A DNA stretch of 64,000 nt from Candidatus Pelagisphaera phototrophica (GCF_014529625.1 NZ_CP076039.1:1798001-1862000); one strand, 5' to 3'; counted from the first letter of the stretch, positions 29,641 to 39,154 are shown. The notes: a model not told the origin generated them from the letters alone. Numbers and translations: made by a program.

Positions 29641-30720
29641 ATGTACACCCACAAAATTCTATACTTCCTGAAGCGTGAGTTCATCCTCTTGCTGATTTTG
29701 GTCGGCGTTTTGTTGCTGGAACAGGTTAGGGGACAGAATCTGATTGGGGAGTTCCAGGAAAAGTCGGAACCATCTAATCGGGTTTTTAACTTTCAACTAA
29801 GAAACTTTTCCCAGTCGAGTTACTCAGAAGCGGTCGAGAATTTATTGGGTATCTATGAACGATCACAAAAGGTGGATTTTACGCCCGGCGGGAAGAGAAA
29901 GGTTGGGCTCAAGGTATACAGCGAGTCAGGTCCTGGATTAAGCACGCCGGAGTCGCTTGTGGAGGCGGTGGTACAGTCTCTCATTAAGCGCGGCTATGAG
30001 CGTTCGGACATATTTATTTTAGGCCTCAATGGGCGCATGCTTCGGGAATCCGGATTCTTGCCTCCCTTAAGTGAGCGCTCGATGTATTTTAACCGAGTGT
30101 TCGTACGCTCGCTTGATTCCGGCGAGTACTACAATGCCAAATGGTTTTATGACAGTCCGCTCCCAGCCAAGTCCGCTCAATACTGGATCAACATAGAAAA
30201 AGAGAATGCGATCGGCGAACGGGGTGACGACGCAAACGAGCGCAAAAGCTATTTGCCGATGCCGCTGATGCACGAGGTCGATTTTTGGATAAACTTACCT
30301 TGCTATTCGGACCATCCAACCTTGGGAGTAAATGGAGCTCTGATGAATGCGACGATGTGGAATGCAAGCAACACCACTCGCTTTCTAAGAAGCCCCGCCT
30401 CGGCGCCTGTGGCCGTTGCGGAAATGGGGGCAGTTCCCGAGCTGCGGGAGACTTGGGCTCTGAACATAGTGAGTCTGCAGCGGTTTCAGTATGTAGGCGG
30501 ACCGATTTTCAATTCGATGTATACCGTTTCGGAACCGCTTGTGATGCTGTCGGATAATCCGGTGCTTCTTGATTCAATCATGCGCGAACGCATTAACCAA
30601 TATCGAACTAAAAATGGGTTTGCTCCGCTGCCGCAGGAATTGAAAATATTGGCCTATTCTGAGCAACTCGGTCTTGGCGAGAAGGATGCGAGTTTTGCGA
30701 ATCTCGTCTCGGTCAACTAG
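29641..30720 (+). CDS. DUF362-like exported protein
   Basis: The 359-residue protein has a membrane/signal segment (LKREFILLLILVGVLLLEQVRGQ), then a DUF362-like region: KVGLKVYSESGPGLSTPESLVEAVVQSLIKRGYERSDIFI, DFWINLPCYSDHPTLGVNGALMNATMWNASNTTRF, and a late block on LSDNPVLLDSIM. Related proteins often carry Fe-S clusters, but no ferredoxin motif is present here. Its last 35 bp overlap the likely aroB start, which implies translational coupling. Confidence 0.65.
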   Translation: MYTHKILYFLKREFILLLILVGVLLLEQVRGQNLIGEFQEKSEPSNRVFNFQLRNFSQSSYSEAVENLLGIYERSQKVDFTPGGKRKVGLKVYSESGPGLSTPESLVEAVVQSLIKRGYERSDIFILGLNGRMLRESGFLPPLSERSMYFNRVFVRSLDSGEYYNAKWFYDSPLPAKSAQYWINIEKENAIGERGDDANERKSYLPMPLMHEVDFWINLPCYSDHPTLGVNGALMNATMWNASNTTRFLRSPASAPVAVAEMGAVPELRETWALNIVSLQRFQYVGGPIFNSMYTVSEPLVMLSDNPVLLDSIMRERINQYRTKNGFAPLPQELKILAYSEQLGLGEKDASFANLVSVN

Positions 30721-31849
30721 ATCGCAACTTATCCAAAATTTGAACTCCCATCTCTCTAGTACCACAAAGATCGAGGTTTCCACTTCGAAAGAGTCCTATC
30801 CGATATACATTGGACGAGGACTGGAATATGCTCTAAAAAGCGAAATCGAAGGGCTGGCTCGATCAGGCTCAAAAGTAGCTGTCGTTACCGATTCTTCCGT
30901 TAGGGCGGTTTTGTGCCGGTTCTTTGATTCGGCTTTGGGTGAGTTGCCGATCCTCGAAATCCCATTTGGAGAAACGAGCAAGAGCATCGTGCAATATGAA
31001 CGCGTTTTAGATTTTTTTGCCTCCAATGGCCTTGATCGCGGTGGAGTGGCCGTTGCCGTGGGCGGCGGTGTTATTGGAGACCTTACCGGTTTTGCCGCAG
31101 CATCGTGGCTTCGAGGAATAAGATTTATCCAAATACCAACTACACTTCTGTCGATGGTTGATAGCTCGGTGGGAGGTAAGACGGGGATTAATATTGCGGC
31201 GGGCAAGAACCTTGTAGGCGCATTTCACCAGCCGATTGCGGTCTATGAAGACTTGAATTTGTTGGCATCGCTTCCATCCCGAGATTTCTGTGCGGGTATG
31301 GCCGAGGTCATGAAGTACGGAATGCTGGCAGACTCGGATCTTTTCGAGATGCTGGAGAGACAGCCATTAACCGACTCTAGGGATCATCGGCTCGGCTCAG
31401 TCGTTGAACGGAATTGCCAAACGAAAGCTAACGTCGTCAATGCGGATGAAAAGGAACTTACAAGCTCGGGAGGGCGAGCTCTGCTCAACTTGGGGCACAC
31501 GTTCGGGCACGCAATCGAGAACGTTGCGGGGTATGGGGAATACTTACATGGTGAGGCGATAGCGGTTGGCTTTGTCGCTGCTGCCCGGTTAAGCGCCGAT
31601 TTTGGATACATCGAGCAAAGTGATGTGGATCGGGTCGTTAAGGTGGTCAAGGCTCACAAACTTCCGGATCAACTGAAGAGCCCATTGAAATTAGACGCTC
31701 TTTTCTCTGCCATGCAGAAAGATAAGAAAGTGCGGTCTGGAAAGCTGAGATTTGTGGTATTGGAGTCGATTGGGCGAGCGATTACCAAGGATGATGTCCC
31801 GTTAGAGAAGGTTGAGGAAGTGTGGCGTACGGTTGGAGGTATTGATTGA
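30686..31849 (+). CDS. aroB: 3-dehydroquinate synthase AroB
   Basis: AroB performs the second step of the shikimate pathway, from DAHP to 3-dehydroquinate, with NAD and a divalent metal. The protein has the NAD-binding block VAVGGGVIGDLTGFAAASWLRGI, IPTTLLSMVDSSVGGKTGIN, GMAEVMKYGML, and metal-ligand histidines in LNLGHTFGHAIE and YLHGEAIAVG. The start is uncertain: ATG 30686 is used here, but TTG 30674 or 30740 are in the same frame and the conserved region begins only at about 30770 (SYPIYIGRG). Confidence 0.93.
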   Translation: MRVLRISSRSTRSQLIQNLNSHLSSTTKIEVSTSKESYPIYIGRGLEYALKSEIEGLARSGSKVAVVTDSSVRAVLCRFFDSALGELPILEIPFGETSKSIVQYERVLDFFASNGLDRGGVAVAVGGGVIGDLTGFAAASWLRGIRFIQIPTTLLSMVDSSVGGKTGINIAAGKNLVGAFHQPIAVYEDLNLLASLPSRDFCAGMAEVMKYGMLADSDLFEMLERQPLTDSRDHRLGSVVERNCQTKANVVNADEKELTSSGGRALLNLGHTFGHAIENVAGYGEYLHGEAIAVGFVAAARLSADFGYIEQSDVDRVVKVVKAHKLPDQLKSPLKLDALFSAMQKDKKVRSGKLRFVVLESIGRAITKDDVPLEKVEEVWRTVGGID

Positions 31850-31888
31850 GTTGCTACGTCACTCTAATCGGATTTGAGTAGATAGTTG

Positions 31889-32485
31889 ATGGATGAGTTG
31901 ATTGTCAAAGAGTACCTGGAGTTGAACGGTTTTGTGACAATCCCGTTGCGGAAGGGGCGCTCGCAGTCGAAGCGATCGTTGCAGGGGGAGGGGGTCGATC
32001 TTTATGCGAGGAACATGAAATTCATCGAAAAGGAGCGCGATCCCTCGTTTTTGCTCTTCTCGAGCGAACTCAGACACCTCAGGAGCGCGATAATTTGTGT
32101 GAAAGGATGGCATGGAGAGAAGGCGGCTTTGGGCAATGTTGCGAATGGAGCGGACATGCTAAAATACGTGGAGGGGAATGTGCTCAAAAAAGTCGAAAAA
32201 TGGTTCGAGCCTGTTAACTGGAGAGAATTAGGGGAACCCGTCATGCCAAAGAAGATTCTCGTCGCTCCGGCTTTTCCCACTCAGGAGGTGTATAGAGCAC
32301 GGATTGTTACTGCTCTGAAAGAAAGAGGAGTGGATGGGATTCTCTCGTTCAAGTCGATCTTGTTAGACATTATCGACCGTGTTGACCCGCGCCAGGTCTA
32401 CCCGGGTTCAGAATTACTGCAGTTCGTTCGCACACTCAAAACGTTTGATTTAGTAAAGGATTCCCAGATGAATTTCCTTGGCTGA
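31889..32485 (+). CDS. Hypothetical protein (198 aa)
   Basis: The soluble 198-residue product starts MDELIVKEYLELNGF and contains VKGWHGEKAALGN and PKKILVAPAFPTQEVYRARI; the second half reads like a nuclease- or Rossmann-like alpha/beta fold (GVDGILSFKSILLDIIDRVD). I do not recognise the family. It lies 39 bp after aroB on the same strand and is well separated from the shadow frames on the minus strand. Confidence 0.7.
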   Translation: MDELIVKEYLELNGFVTIPLRKGRSQSKRSLQGEGVDLYARNMKFIEKERDPSFLLFSSELRHLRSAIICVKGWHGEKAALGNVANGADMLKYVEGNVLKKVEKWFEPVNWRELGEPVMPKKILVAPAFPTQEVYRARIVTALKERGVDGILSFKSILLDIIDRVDPRQVYPGSELLQFVRTLKTFDLVKDSQMNFLG

Positions 32486-32694
32486 ACTCGTATATGTGCG
32501 ACGTCATCTCATCTAAGTGCTTACTTGAGTTGATCCAGTGCGGATCAGGAGAAACAATTATATCTTTATCGAAGTTGGTACAGGTAAAAATCAGTGTAAT
32601 ATGGAAATGGTTATCTGTTAGAATCGCGATTGTGTCGATTGGTATCAGGAAGCTTCAGATCGGAGAATATATAGAGGAGGGTGTCACTTAGTTA

Positions 32695-33633
32695 ATGAAT
32701 ATTCCAAGAATAGCGATTACCTGCGGCGATCCAGCCGGAGTTGGACCTGAGCTGGTCAGAAAGTGCTTTTCTAGTCGTGAAAAACACGATTCGGAGTTTA
32801 CATTAATTGGTCCTCAAAAGTGGATTGATGAGGTAAAGTCGGAATCCCAGATTAGGTTGGGCTCGCTCGCGGTCGGCTTAGCTAGCTCCCATTATGTTCC
32901 CGGTGAACCCACACATGAAAGTTCTAAGATTGCATTGGAAGCAATGGAACGAGCAGCCAGGGGATGTGGTGTTGGCGAATTTGACGGAGTGGTAACGGGG
33001 CCGATTTCCAAGGCACGTTGCGTAGAGGTGGGGTTCTCTCATCCAGGCCAAACTGAGTTTTTTGCCAGTCACTGGGGTGGAACTCCGACTATGGGTTTTG
33101 TGGGGGAACGTTTGAAAGTGGTCTTAGCTACCTGGCATATTCCTTTGGCGGCAGTTCCCTACCACCTGACAGAGTCGTGCTTATCTATGGCGATTGATCG
33201 GGCTAACGATTTGGCGAAGCGCCTTGATATTCCAAATCCTCGCATTGGTGTTTGTGGTCTGAATCCTCACGCGGGAGAGGAAGGGCTTATCGGAAATGAA
33301 GAGGGCGCGGTTTTCAACCCGCTCATTGCCCAGTTGAGAGAGGTCGTTCCCGGTTTGAGTGACTGTCAGCCCGCTGACACGATTTTCCACAGAGCGGTTA
33401 ATGGTGCTTTTGATGTGGTGGTGGCCCTTTACCATGACCAAGGATTGGCTCCTCTAAAAACGATAGAATTTGATACGGCAGTTAATGTGACACTGGGATT
33501 ACCTTTCGCTCGCACGAGTCCGGATCATGGAACCGGATACGATATTGCGGGGTCAGATGCAGCCTCCCACCGGAGCTTTTCCAGAGCCATCGACCTTGCG
33601 GGGAAGCTGGCAAAGGGGCAGGTAATGGTTTGA
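32695..33633 (+). CDS. pdxA: 4-hydroxythreonine-4-phosphate dehydrogenase PdxA
   Basis: PdxA oxidises 4-phosphohydroxy-L-threonine in the DXP-dependent route to pyridoxal phosphate. The 312-residue protein opens RIAITCGDPAGVGPELV and has VTGPISKA, HPGQTEFFA, CGLNPHAGEEGLIGNEE and FDVVVALYHDQGLAPLK with the metal-ligand histidines, ending in FARTSPDHGTGYDIAG. A GAGGAGG ribosome site lies about 14 bases before the ATG, an unusually long spacing. Confidence 0.95.
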   Translation: MNIPRIAITCGDPAGVGPELVRKCFSSREKHDSEFTLIGPQKWIDEVKSESQIRLGSLAVGLASSHYVPGEPTHESSKIALEAMERAARGCGVGEFDGVVTGPISKARCVEVGFSHPGQTEFFASHWGGTPTMGFVGERLKVVLATWHIPLAAVPYHLTESCLSMAIDRANDLAKRLDIPNPRIGVCGLNPHAGEEGLIGNEEGAVFNPLIAQLREVVPGLSDCQPADTIFHRAVNGAFDVVVALYHDQGLAPLKTIEFDTAVNVTLGLPFARTSPDHGTGYDIAGSDAASHRSFSRAIDLAGKLAKGQVMV

Positions 33634-33688
33634 TAGGTGGACAAGATTAGCTTGTGTGAGCCTGAAAACGACCGATATTTAGCGACCA

Positions 33689-34066
33689 TTGAGAACAACG
33701 AGTGACATTGAATTGCCTGAGGGGGTTCGGTTGGGTGACGATCGTCTAATCAATTTGACTGAACCCGCGCGCAGGAAAGTTGAAGCCCTTTTGGAAAAGG
33801 AGAAAGAGCCCTCTTTCTTGCGGGTTGGCATATCTGGGGGTGGTTGCAACGGTCTCTCTTACAAGATGAAATTCGTTCCGGAAGCGAGGAAGGGGGACAT
33901 CTTAGTTCCATTTGGCGATGCCAAGGTGCTCGTTGATAGTAAAAGCGCGCTTTATCTCAAAGGCACTAACTTGGATTATTCAGATGCATTGATTTCGGGA
34001 GGTTTTAAGTTTTCCAATCCCAACGCGACTTCAAGTTGTTCCTGTGGCGAGAGCTTCAGCATCTGA
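33689..34066 (+). CDS. A-type Fe-S carrier (IscA/ErpA family)
   Basis: The 125-residue protein is an A-type iron-sulfur carrier. Its three conserved cysteines are in GGGCNGLSY and in the C-terminal SSCSCGESF. Residues LTEPARRKVEALL and YLKGTNLDYSDALISGGFKFSNPNA match the family. It passes clusters from the assembly scaffold to target enzymes; the suf operon lies about 4 kb away on the opposite strand. The ATG after GAACAACG gives a longer N-terminus than E. coli ErpA; the start is approximate. Confidence 0.92.
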   Translation: MRTTSDIELPEGVRLGDDRLINLTEPARRKVEALLEKEKEPSFLRVGISGGGCNGLSYKMKFVPEARKGDILVPFGDAKVLVDSKSALYLKGTNLDYSDALISGGFKFSNPNATSSCSCGESFSI

Positions 34067-34182
34067 TGAATACCCAAGAGTTAGCTTACTCGAACTAGTC
34101 AGGAAAAGTGTTGATATGAGGAATCTTTTGCGGGATAAGCATTCAAAATAGCTACAAACTAAGAGTAATCATAAACTAATTA

Positions 34183-34857
34183 ATGCCAAGACCACGAGGT
34201 AAACGGAGGCCGCCCAGAAAGCCGGATCCATTCGCAAATATAAGACGCAACCATCGGATTCGCGTTCCAAAAATCCGAGTAGTTGGTCCTGATGGGAACC
34301 AAGTAGGCCTCATGGACACCAAAGAGGCATTGGCAATCGCTCAAGAAGCAGGCTTGGATCTGGTTGAAGTTGCCGGACAGGCGAGGCCGCCGGTTTGTCG
34401 AATAATGGATTTCGGCAAATATGTCTACGAGCAACAAAAGAAGGCAAAGGACTCGAAGGGAAGCTCGAGCAAAACGAAAGAGGTCAAATTCCGACCCCGC
34501 GTGGATGTCCACGATTTCATGACGAAATTGCGTAGAGCGGAGGAATTCTTAGACAAGGGAAACAAAGTAAAGCTTACTCTGTCTTTCCGCGGTCGGGAAA
34601 TGGCCCATACGGAAATTGGATTTGATACGATTCGAAGAGCGATAGCGGACATCGCCCACATGGCGACTCCCGATAACGAGCCAAGGCTGATTGGCAGAAA
34701 TATTAACGTTATGCTGACACCTCTTCCAGCAAACAAAAGAAAACCAAAGTACAGCCATCATCTTGTGGATTCCGAGCACGAGGAGGATGAAGACCTCGAG
34801 GATGATGATGCGGCGGATGTAGAGCCCGATGTAGAGGATCGGGTCTCCTCGGATTAA
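34183..34857 (+). CDS. infC: Translation initiation factor IF-3
   Basis: IF-3 keeps ribosomal subunits apart and checks initiator tRNA and start codon. The 224-residue product has the N domain (NHRIRVPKIRVVGPDGNQVGLM, EALAIAQEAGLDLVEVAGQARPPVCRIMDFGKYVYEQQKK) and the C domain (VKFRPRVDVHDFMTKLRRAEEFLDKGNKVKLTLSFRGREMAH). It starts at an ordinary ATG rather than the ATT used by enteric infC. The last 30 or so residues form a very acidic tail. Unusually, rpmI and rplT do not follow. Confidence 0.95.
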   Translation: MPRPRGKRRPPRKPDPFANIRRNHRIRVPKIRVVGPDGNQVGLMDTKEALAIAQEAGLDLVEVAGQARPPVCRIMDFGKYVYEQQKKAKDSKGSSSKTKEVKFRPRVDVHDFMTKLRRAEEFLDKGNKVKLTLSFRGREMAHTEIGFDTIRRAIADIAHMATPDNEPRLIGRNINVMLTPLPANKRKPKYSHHLVDSEHEEDEDLEDDDAADVEPDVEDRVSSD

Positions 34858-34878
34858 GGCTGAATTTATTTGGGAAAG

Positions 34879-35988
34879 ATGAGAGCTGCGCAAAGCAAAC
34901 TCCAGCGTTTGCTAGTTTTTATGGGATGTGCGGTTCTGTTTCTATGCTCCTGTCAAACTCCACAGTCGGAGGTAGCGGATCCAGGAGAAACCGCTGTAGC
35001 CCCTGAATTAGGAGTCGAACCGAATCAGATGAAGACAGTTGAACCTGTTTCTGAGCCCGGGCCAATTGTTCCACTTGAAAAGAGTAAAAAGCCCACTCCG
35101 AAGGCCGCGGGAATATTTAAGCAGGCAGATCAACGAGGGGCTCGTGTTACCGAAAAGGGCGATGGAGTCTGGCTGATTGAAAAGGGGGAGCGAAGGTTTG
35201 AGTTGAGGGAGCAAAGTCGACAAGCAATTCTGAATGGAACAGTTGTTTACCTGAACGAGGTCTTCGCTGAAAAAGAGGGAAACTTTGCTTTAAGTGATTC
35301 AGACTTCGAATACACGTTGCGTCCGGCCCTCGATCCACCGGAGATTGTGCTAAGGTCAAAGACCGTTGTTCTAGATCCTGGCCATGGGGGAGCGGAGCCG
35401 GGATCCGTAAACCGATCCTTGAGCATCCTCGAGAAGGATCTTAACCTGGATGTATCGCTTCGATTGCAAAAGCTGATGGAGGAGAATGGTTTCAAAGTGG
35501 TATTGACTCGCTACAACGACCGACTTGTACCTTTGGAGGATCGGTCTCAAATCGCGAACAGGTCAAATGCTGGCGTATTCGTTAGTATTCACTTTAATGC
35601 GGCTTTTAACAAAGAAGCCTCGGGTGTAGAAACCTATTTGCTGACGCCTCAAAATTCGGCGTCAACAAATGATGATGCAATCGGTTCCAGTGAACCTTCC
35701 TACCAGGGCAATCAAACCGATCTATTAAACTTTGAACTTGGATACAGGGTCCAAAGTCGATTGATCGCCGATCTTCAACGTGTCGATCGTGGAATTAAGA
35801 AGGCCCGATTTAAAGTGCTTAAAGATCTTGAATGTCCGGGTCTGCTGATTGAGTGCGGATTTTTATCACACGGGAAAGAAGCGCCTTTGATTAATACTCC
35901 GGTGTACCGTCAAAAATTGGCTGAATCATTGTCGTATTCCTTGACTTCGATTTTGATGGCAAGCCGGATCGTTTCTTCGGATCGATGA
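34879..35988 (+). CDS. N-acetylmuramoyl-L-alanine amidase lipoprotein (Amidase_3)
   Basis: The protein begins MRAAQSKLQRLLVFMGCAVL with a lipobox ending LCSC, so it is predicted to be membrane anchored. A proline-rich linker follows, then an Amidase_3 zinc hydrolase domain: TVVLDPGHGGAEPGS with the first His, EKDLNLDVSLRLQKLMEENGFKVVLTR, FVSIHFNAAFNKEASGVETY with the second His, and LECPGLLIECGFLSHGKEA with the catalytic Glu. It cleaves the lactyl-amide bond of peptidoglycan. ATG 34879 is chosen over TTG 34870. It overlaps crcB by 4 bp. Confidence 0.9.
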   Translation: MRAAQSKLQRLLVFMGCAVLFLCSCQTPQSEVADPGETAVAPELGVEPNQMKTVEPVSEPGPIVPLEKSKKPTPKAAGIFKQADQRGARVTEKGDGVWLIEKGERRFELREQSRQAILNGTVVYLNEVFAEKEGNFALSDSDFEYTLRPALDPPEIVLRSKTVVLDPGHGGAEPGSVNRSLSILEKDLNLDVSLRLQKLMEENGFKVVLTRYNDRLVPLEDRSQIANRSNAGVFVSIHFNAAFNKEASGVETYLLTPQNSASTNDDAIGSSEPSYQGNQTDLLNFELGYRVQSRLIADLQRVDRGIKKARFKVLKDLECPGLLIECGFLSHGKEAPLINTPVYRQKLAESLSYSLTSILMASRIVSSDR

Positions 35989-36371
35989 TCAAAGCGGCTC
36001 TGATTGTAGGACTTGGTAGCTTCCTAGGCGGTGGGTTGAGATACCTTTCGGTTGCGTGGATAGAGCGCAAGGCGGACATGGATTTCCCGCTGGCAATACT
36101 ATTGGTGAATATTACGGGTTCGTTTCTGATTGGGTTTGTGACGTCTGGATTAGAGCGGGCTTCCTTCGGGGGTGATTCCTTGATGCCCTTGTTTTTGACG
36201 GCTGGAATACTGGGAGGCTTCACGACTTTCTCCACTTTTAGCCTTCAAACCTTGAAGCTGGCCCAATCGGGCAACTGGAATTTGGCTTTTCTAAACGCAT
36301 TAGCCAGCCTACTTTGCTGTCTAGTATCCGTGTTTACCGGACTTAAGGTAGGGCAACTGTTATTTCGTTAG
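35985..36371 (+). CDS. crcB: Fluoride channel CrcB/FluC
   Basis: The 128-residue, four-span membrane protein matches the dual-topology fluoride channel family. It has GLGSFLGGGLRYLSV, LLVNITGSFLIGFVTSG with the polar-track Asn, and TAGILGGFTTFSTFSLQT with the TFST motif. It exports fluoride from the cytoplasm. The ATG overlaps the amidase stop (ATGA). No fluoride riboswitch can be placed here because there is no leader. Confidence 0.93.
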   Translation: MIKAALIVGLGSFLGGGLRYLSVAWIERKADMDFPLAILLVNITGSFLIGFVTSGLERASFGGDSLMPLFLTAGILGGFTTFSTFSLQTLKLAQSGNWNLAFLNALASLLCCLVSVFTGLKVGQLLFR

Positions 36372-36425
36372 CCTTTCCCGAGGCCCTCGATCGGTTCTGG
36401 GAGAGAGTGCGAGAGGATTGATGGG

Positions 36426-37007
36426 TTACACTTCGTCGATGATCTTGTCAGCCAGACCATAGGTGATTGCTTCTTCAGCAGTCATGTAGAAGTCGCGATC
36501 TGTATCCTCCTCTATTTTTTCGAGAGGTTGACCAGAGGCATCAGACAGAATCTTGTTTAGTCGGACACGAAGTTGTTCGAGATATTGCGCGTGGATGTGG
36601 ATATCCACCGCAGGGCCCCTCAATTGGCCCGCTATTAAGGGCTGATGAATCATTACGTAGGAATGTGGATACAGGTAGCGATTCCCTTTCTTGGGAGCTG
36701 ACAGCAATATCGATCCCATCGATGCAGCCATGCCGGTTACGATTACGGAGACCTCCGAAGAAATCATCTTGATAGTATCGTAAATGGCCATCCCGGCGGT
36801 AATAGAGCCGCCAGGGGTATTAACGTAAAATGTGATGGGTTCGCCAGGGGCATCGGCTTCCAGATAGAGTAGAGTTTCCGTAATCTCCTTCGCGGATTCA
36901 TCAGAAACCTCACCCCACAGGAATATCTTCCTTTCTTTGAGGAATTTCCTTTGGATGGTCGATCCTACTGGGGACTCTTGTGGTTTTTCGTCTTTGTTCT
37001 CGGACAT
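36426..37007 (-). CDS. clpP: ATP-dependent Clp protease proteolytic subunit
   Basis: The 193-residue serine protease has the catalytic triad Ser96 (GMAASMGS), His121 (MIHQP) and Asp near 171 (EEDTDRDF), and the opening fold block ITFYVNTPGGSITAGMAIYDT. It forms a tetradecamer that degrades substrates delivered by ClpX or ClpA. Here it stands apart from tig and clpX. Members of this phylum often have several clpP genes, so it may be one of several paralogues. Confidence 0.93.
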   Translation of the reverse strand: MSENKDEKPQESPVGSTIQRKFLKERKIFLWGEVSDESAKEITETLLYLEADAPGEPITFYVNTPGGSITAGMAIYDTIKMISSEVSVIVTGMAASMGSILLSAPKKGNRYLYPHSYVMIHQPLIAGQLRGPAVDIHIHAQYLEQLRVRLNKILSDASGQPLEKIEEDTDRDFYMTAEEAITYGLADKIIDEV

Positions 37008-37163
37008 GGAAAATTAGTGATTTGCGATTTTGTTGGTACTTTACAATTAAGGATTGTTAAGGAGTTCAACGGGAAACTAGGGCCCTTACGATATTCGAGA
37101 GAATAAACATGAATTTGATAATAGGCCGACTGTTTAGAAACACCGATTTCAAAATACAGGAGC

Positions 37164-37742
37164 CTATACAAGTCCTAGGATCATGCGGCCTTCTTCGCTT
37201 ATCATGCTTTGATCCCAAGCGGGTTCCCAGGTCAAATTTACCTCTGCTTCATCTACGCCCGGCACGAGGATTACTTTGCTCTTTGCATCCTCTGCAATGG
37301 CAGGTCCCATTCCGCATCCGGGAGCGGTGAGTGTCATTTGAACTACGACTCTATGGCTACCGCTGTCGTTGGGTTCTACACTCATGGAGTAGACAAGACC
37401 AAGATCAACTATATTTACGGGGATTTCTGGGTCGTAAACGTTTTTAAGTTGCTGCCAAATGGCTTCTTCATCCGGTTCTTCACCCTCGTCCAACGTCTTT
37501 ATGGGTGTCGCTTCCTGTTCGGTTTCCTTGGATTTCTCCTCCACCAGATCGGGTCCCAGAGCATCCGCATCTGCTCCTTCAATCCGAGCCAAGCCGTATG
37601 GGGTCATCACGGTGTAGCTCCCGCCCAGTTGCTGTGTGATATGGACTTTAGTTAAAGCGGGTAGTTCGATCCGATCGCCACTGGGAATCTGGACCGCTTC
37701 GACCTCTCTTGTAAGGCTGCGTTCTTTGGAGTCTTCGGTCAT
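37164..37742 (-). CDS. sufT: Fe-S maturation factor SufT (MIP18/DUF59 family)
   Basis: The 192-residue protein has an N-terminal SufT-specific region and a C-terminal MIP18/DUF59 domain with VYDPEIPVNIVDLGLVYS and VQMTLTAPGCGMGPAIAED, including the conserved Cys, then VNLTWEPAWDQSMISEEG. SufT helps Fe-S cluster maturation, chiefly under high demand. It starts 23 bp after sufD, so it closes the fur-sufC-sufB-sufD-sufT operon. Confidence 0.9.
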   Translation of the reverse strand: MTEDSKERSLTREVEAVQIPSGDRIELPALTKVHITQQLGGSYTVMTPYGLARIEGADADALGPDLVEEKSKETEQEATPIKTLDEGEEPDEEAIWQQLKNVYDPEIPVNIVDLGLVYSMSVEPNDSGSHRVVVQMTLTAPGCGMGPAIAEDAKSKVILVPGVDEAEVNLTWEPAWDQSMISEEGRMILGLV

Positions 37743-37765
37743 GAAATTAGGGAGCGTTTTGTCGG

Positions 37766-39109
37766 CTAGGATCCAAACTTCTTGCGGATCAGCTGACGGG
37801 TAAAGTGAGAGAGTTTTTCATCCTCGATATTTTCCAGGATCTCTTCGAAGAAGCCGTACACGATTAGCTCTTCGGCGGCATCTTTAGGTATCCCGCGGGC
37901 AAGCATGTAGAAGATTTCCTCTTCTTGAATCTCGCTTGTCGTTGCTCCGTGACTACATTTTACATCATTGGCTTCAATCTCGAGCCCAGGCAGTGAATTA
38001 GCTTCTGCGGTATTGCTCAGCAGTAGATTTCGATTTGTTTGATAGGCATCGGTCTGCTGGGCGACTTCATCGACTTTGATCAGGCCGGAAAATATCGTCT
38101 TTGAGTTTTCTTTCAATGCATTCTTAAAAAGCAAATTTGAGGTGGTGTGCGGTGCGGAATGTGTTTGCAAGGTTCGCTGATCGATTTCCTGGTCAGCGTC
38201 GGCCAACGCCATAGACCTCATATCTACGTGAGCTCCTGAACCTTTGATTTGGCCATGAGTTTCCGACCGGTATTGTCCGCACCCGAGAATGACACTGTTC
38301 ATGCTCACGGTAGAATCCTGGCCGGCGATATTGGAGTTGATCTGAAATCCCAGTGTGTTCTCGTTCAGATTCTGTATGAGCGTGTAGTTTAGCTCAGAGC
38401 CAACACCGGCGAAGAGGTGAGTGACTCCGCAGGAAAACGCGGATTGCTCTCCTTCAGAGAGGTGGGCTTCGATGACGCTGGCTTTTGCGTTCGCTTCAGC
38501 GATTACCAGCGTGTGGGGAAACAGAGTGCCATTCTCCGAAGTGGACCAATTGTAGGAGCAAAATGGTGCTTCGATCTCTATTCCTTTGGGAATATAGAGA
38601 AGGACACCGTTGGTCACGAACGCGGAATGAAGATGGGCAAACTTTTCCGAGCCAAGATCGATGCCTTGTTTCATGAAGTAATCTCGAAGCAAATCGCTAT
38701 GCTCGACGATCGCCTCGCTCAAAGGTGACCAGATAACCCCTTGGTCGGTCAGCTCTTTGGGAGCCCGGTTTGCCTTCACAACCTTGTTGTCTGCAATTAC
38801 ATAACCGCCCGCTTGTGCTCCAGTGAAACGAGACTGTTCGACCAGGGATGAGACATTGGCTGAAACGCTATCCCGGTCGAACTGGAATTTTCCGAGACTG
38901 AGATTGTTTCGATTGGCGAAGCGCCAATTCTCGTCATTCCGCCTCGGCCTCGGCATGTTTGCATAAGATTCAAACGCGTTCGTCTTGAACTCTCTCCACC
39001 ATTTAGGAACGGTATTCAAGGAATCCATATGATTCTGAAAGGCGTATCGAATCGCCTCGTCAACACCTGCTTCGGCTTCCATTAAAGGGTCTTCTATTAG
39101 TGAGGTCAC
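37766..39109 (-). CDS. sufD: Fe-S assembly protein SufD
   Basis: The 447-residue SufBD-fold protein has GVLLYIPKGIEIEAPFCSYN, TLVIAEANAKASVIEAHLSE, the beta-helix core, and LPGLEIEANDVKCSHGATTSEIQEEEIFYMLARGIP near the C-terminus. SufD pairs with SufB and SufC in the scaffold that builds Fe-S clusters. It lies 45 bp downstream of sufB. Confidence 0.95.
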   Translation of the reverse strand: MTSLIEDPLMEAEAGVDEAIRYAFQNHMDSLNTVPKWWREFKTNAFESYANMPRPRRNDENWRFANRNNLSLGKFQFDRDSVSANVSSLVEQSRFTGAQAGGYVIADNKVVKANRAPKELTDQGVIWSPLSEAIVEHSDLLRDYFMKQGIDLGSEKFAHLHSAFVTNGVLLYIPKGIEIEAPFCSYNWSTSENGTLFPHTLVIAEANAKASVIEAHLSEGEQSAFSCGVTHLFAGVGSELNYTLIQNLNENTLGFQINSNIAGQDSTVSMNSVILGCGQYRSETHGQIKGSGAHVDMRSMALADADQEIDQRTLQTHSAPHTTSNLLFKNALKENSKTIFSGLIKVDEVAQQTDAYQTNRNLLLSNTAEANSLPGLEIEANDVKCSHGATTSEIQEEEIFYMLARGIPKDAAEELIVYGFFEEILENIEDEKLSHFTRQLIRKKFGS

Positions 39110-39154
39110 TGCGTGATTTATAAATTAGTTAAAATATCCGGCTGATGAAATAAG

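Noticed and set aside
32494..32691. 65-codon ORF ahead of pdxA
   Set aside because: Composition is not protein-like and no motif or spacing supports it; the region more likely holds the pdxA leader.
35900..35988. Fluoride riboswitch for crcB
   Set aside because: The crcB start overlaps the preceding stop, and nothing resembling the aptamer is seen upstream.
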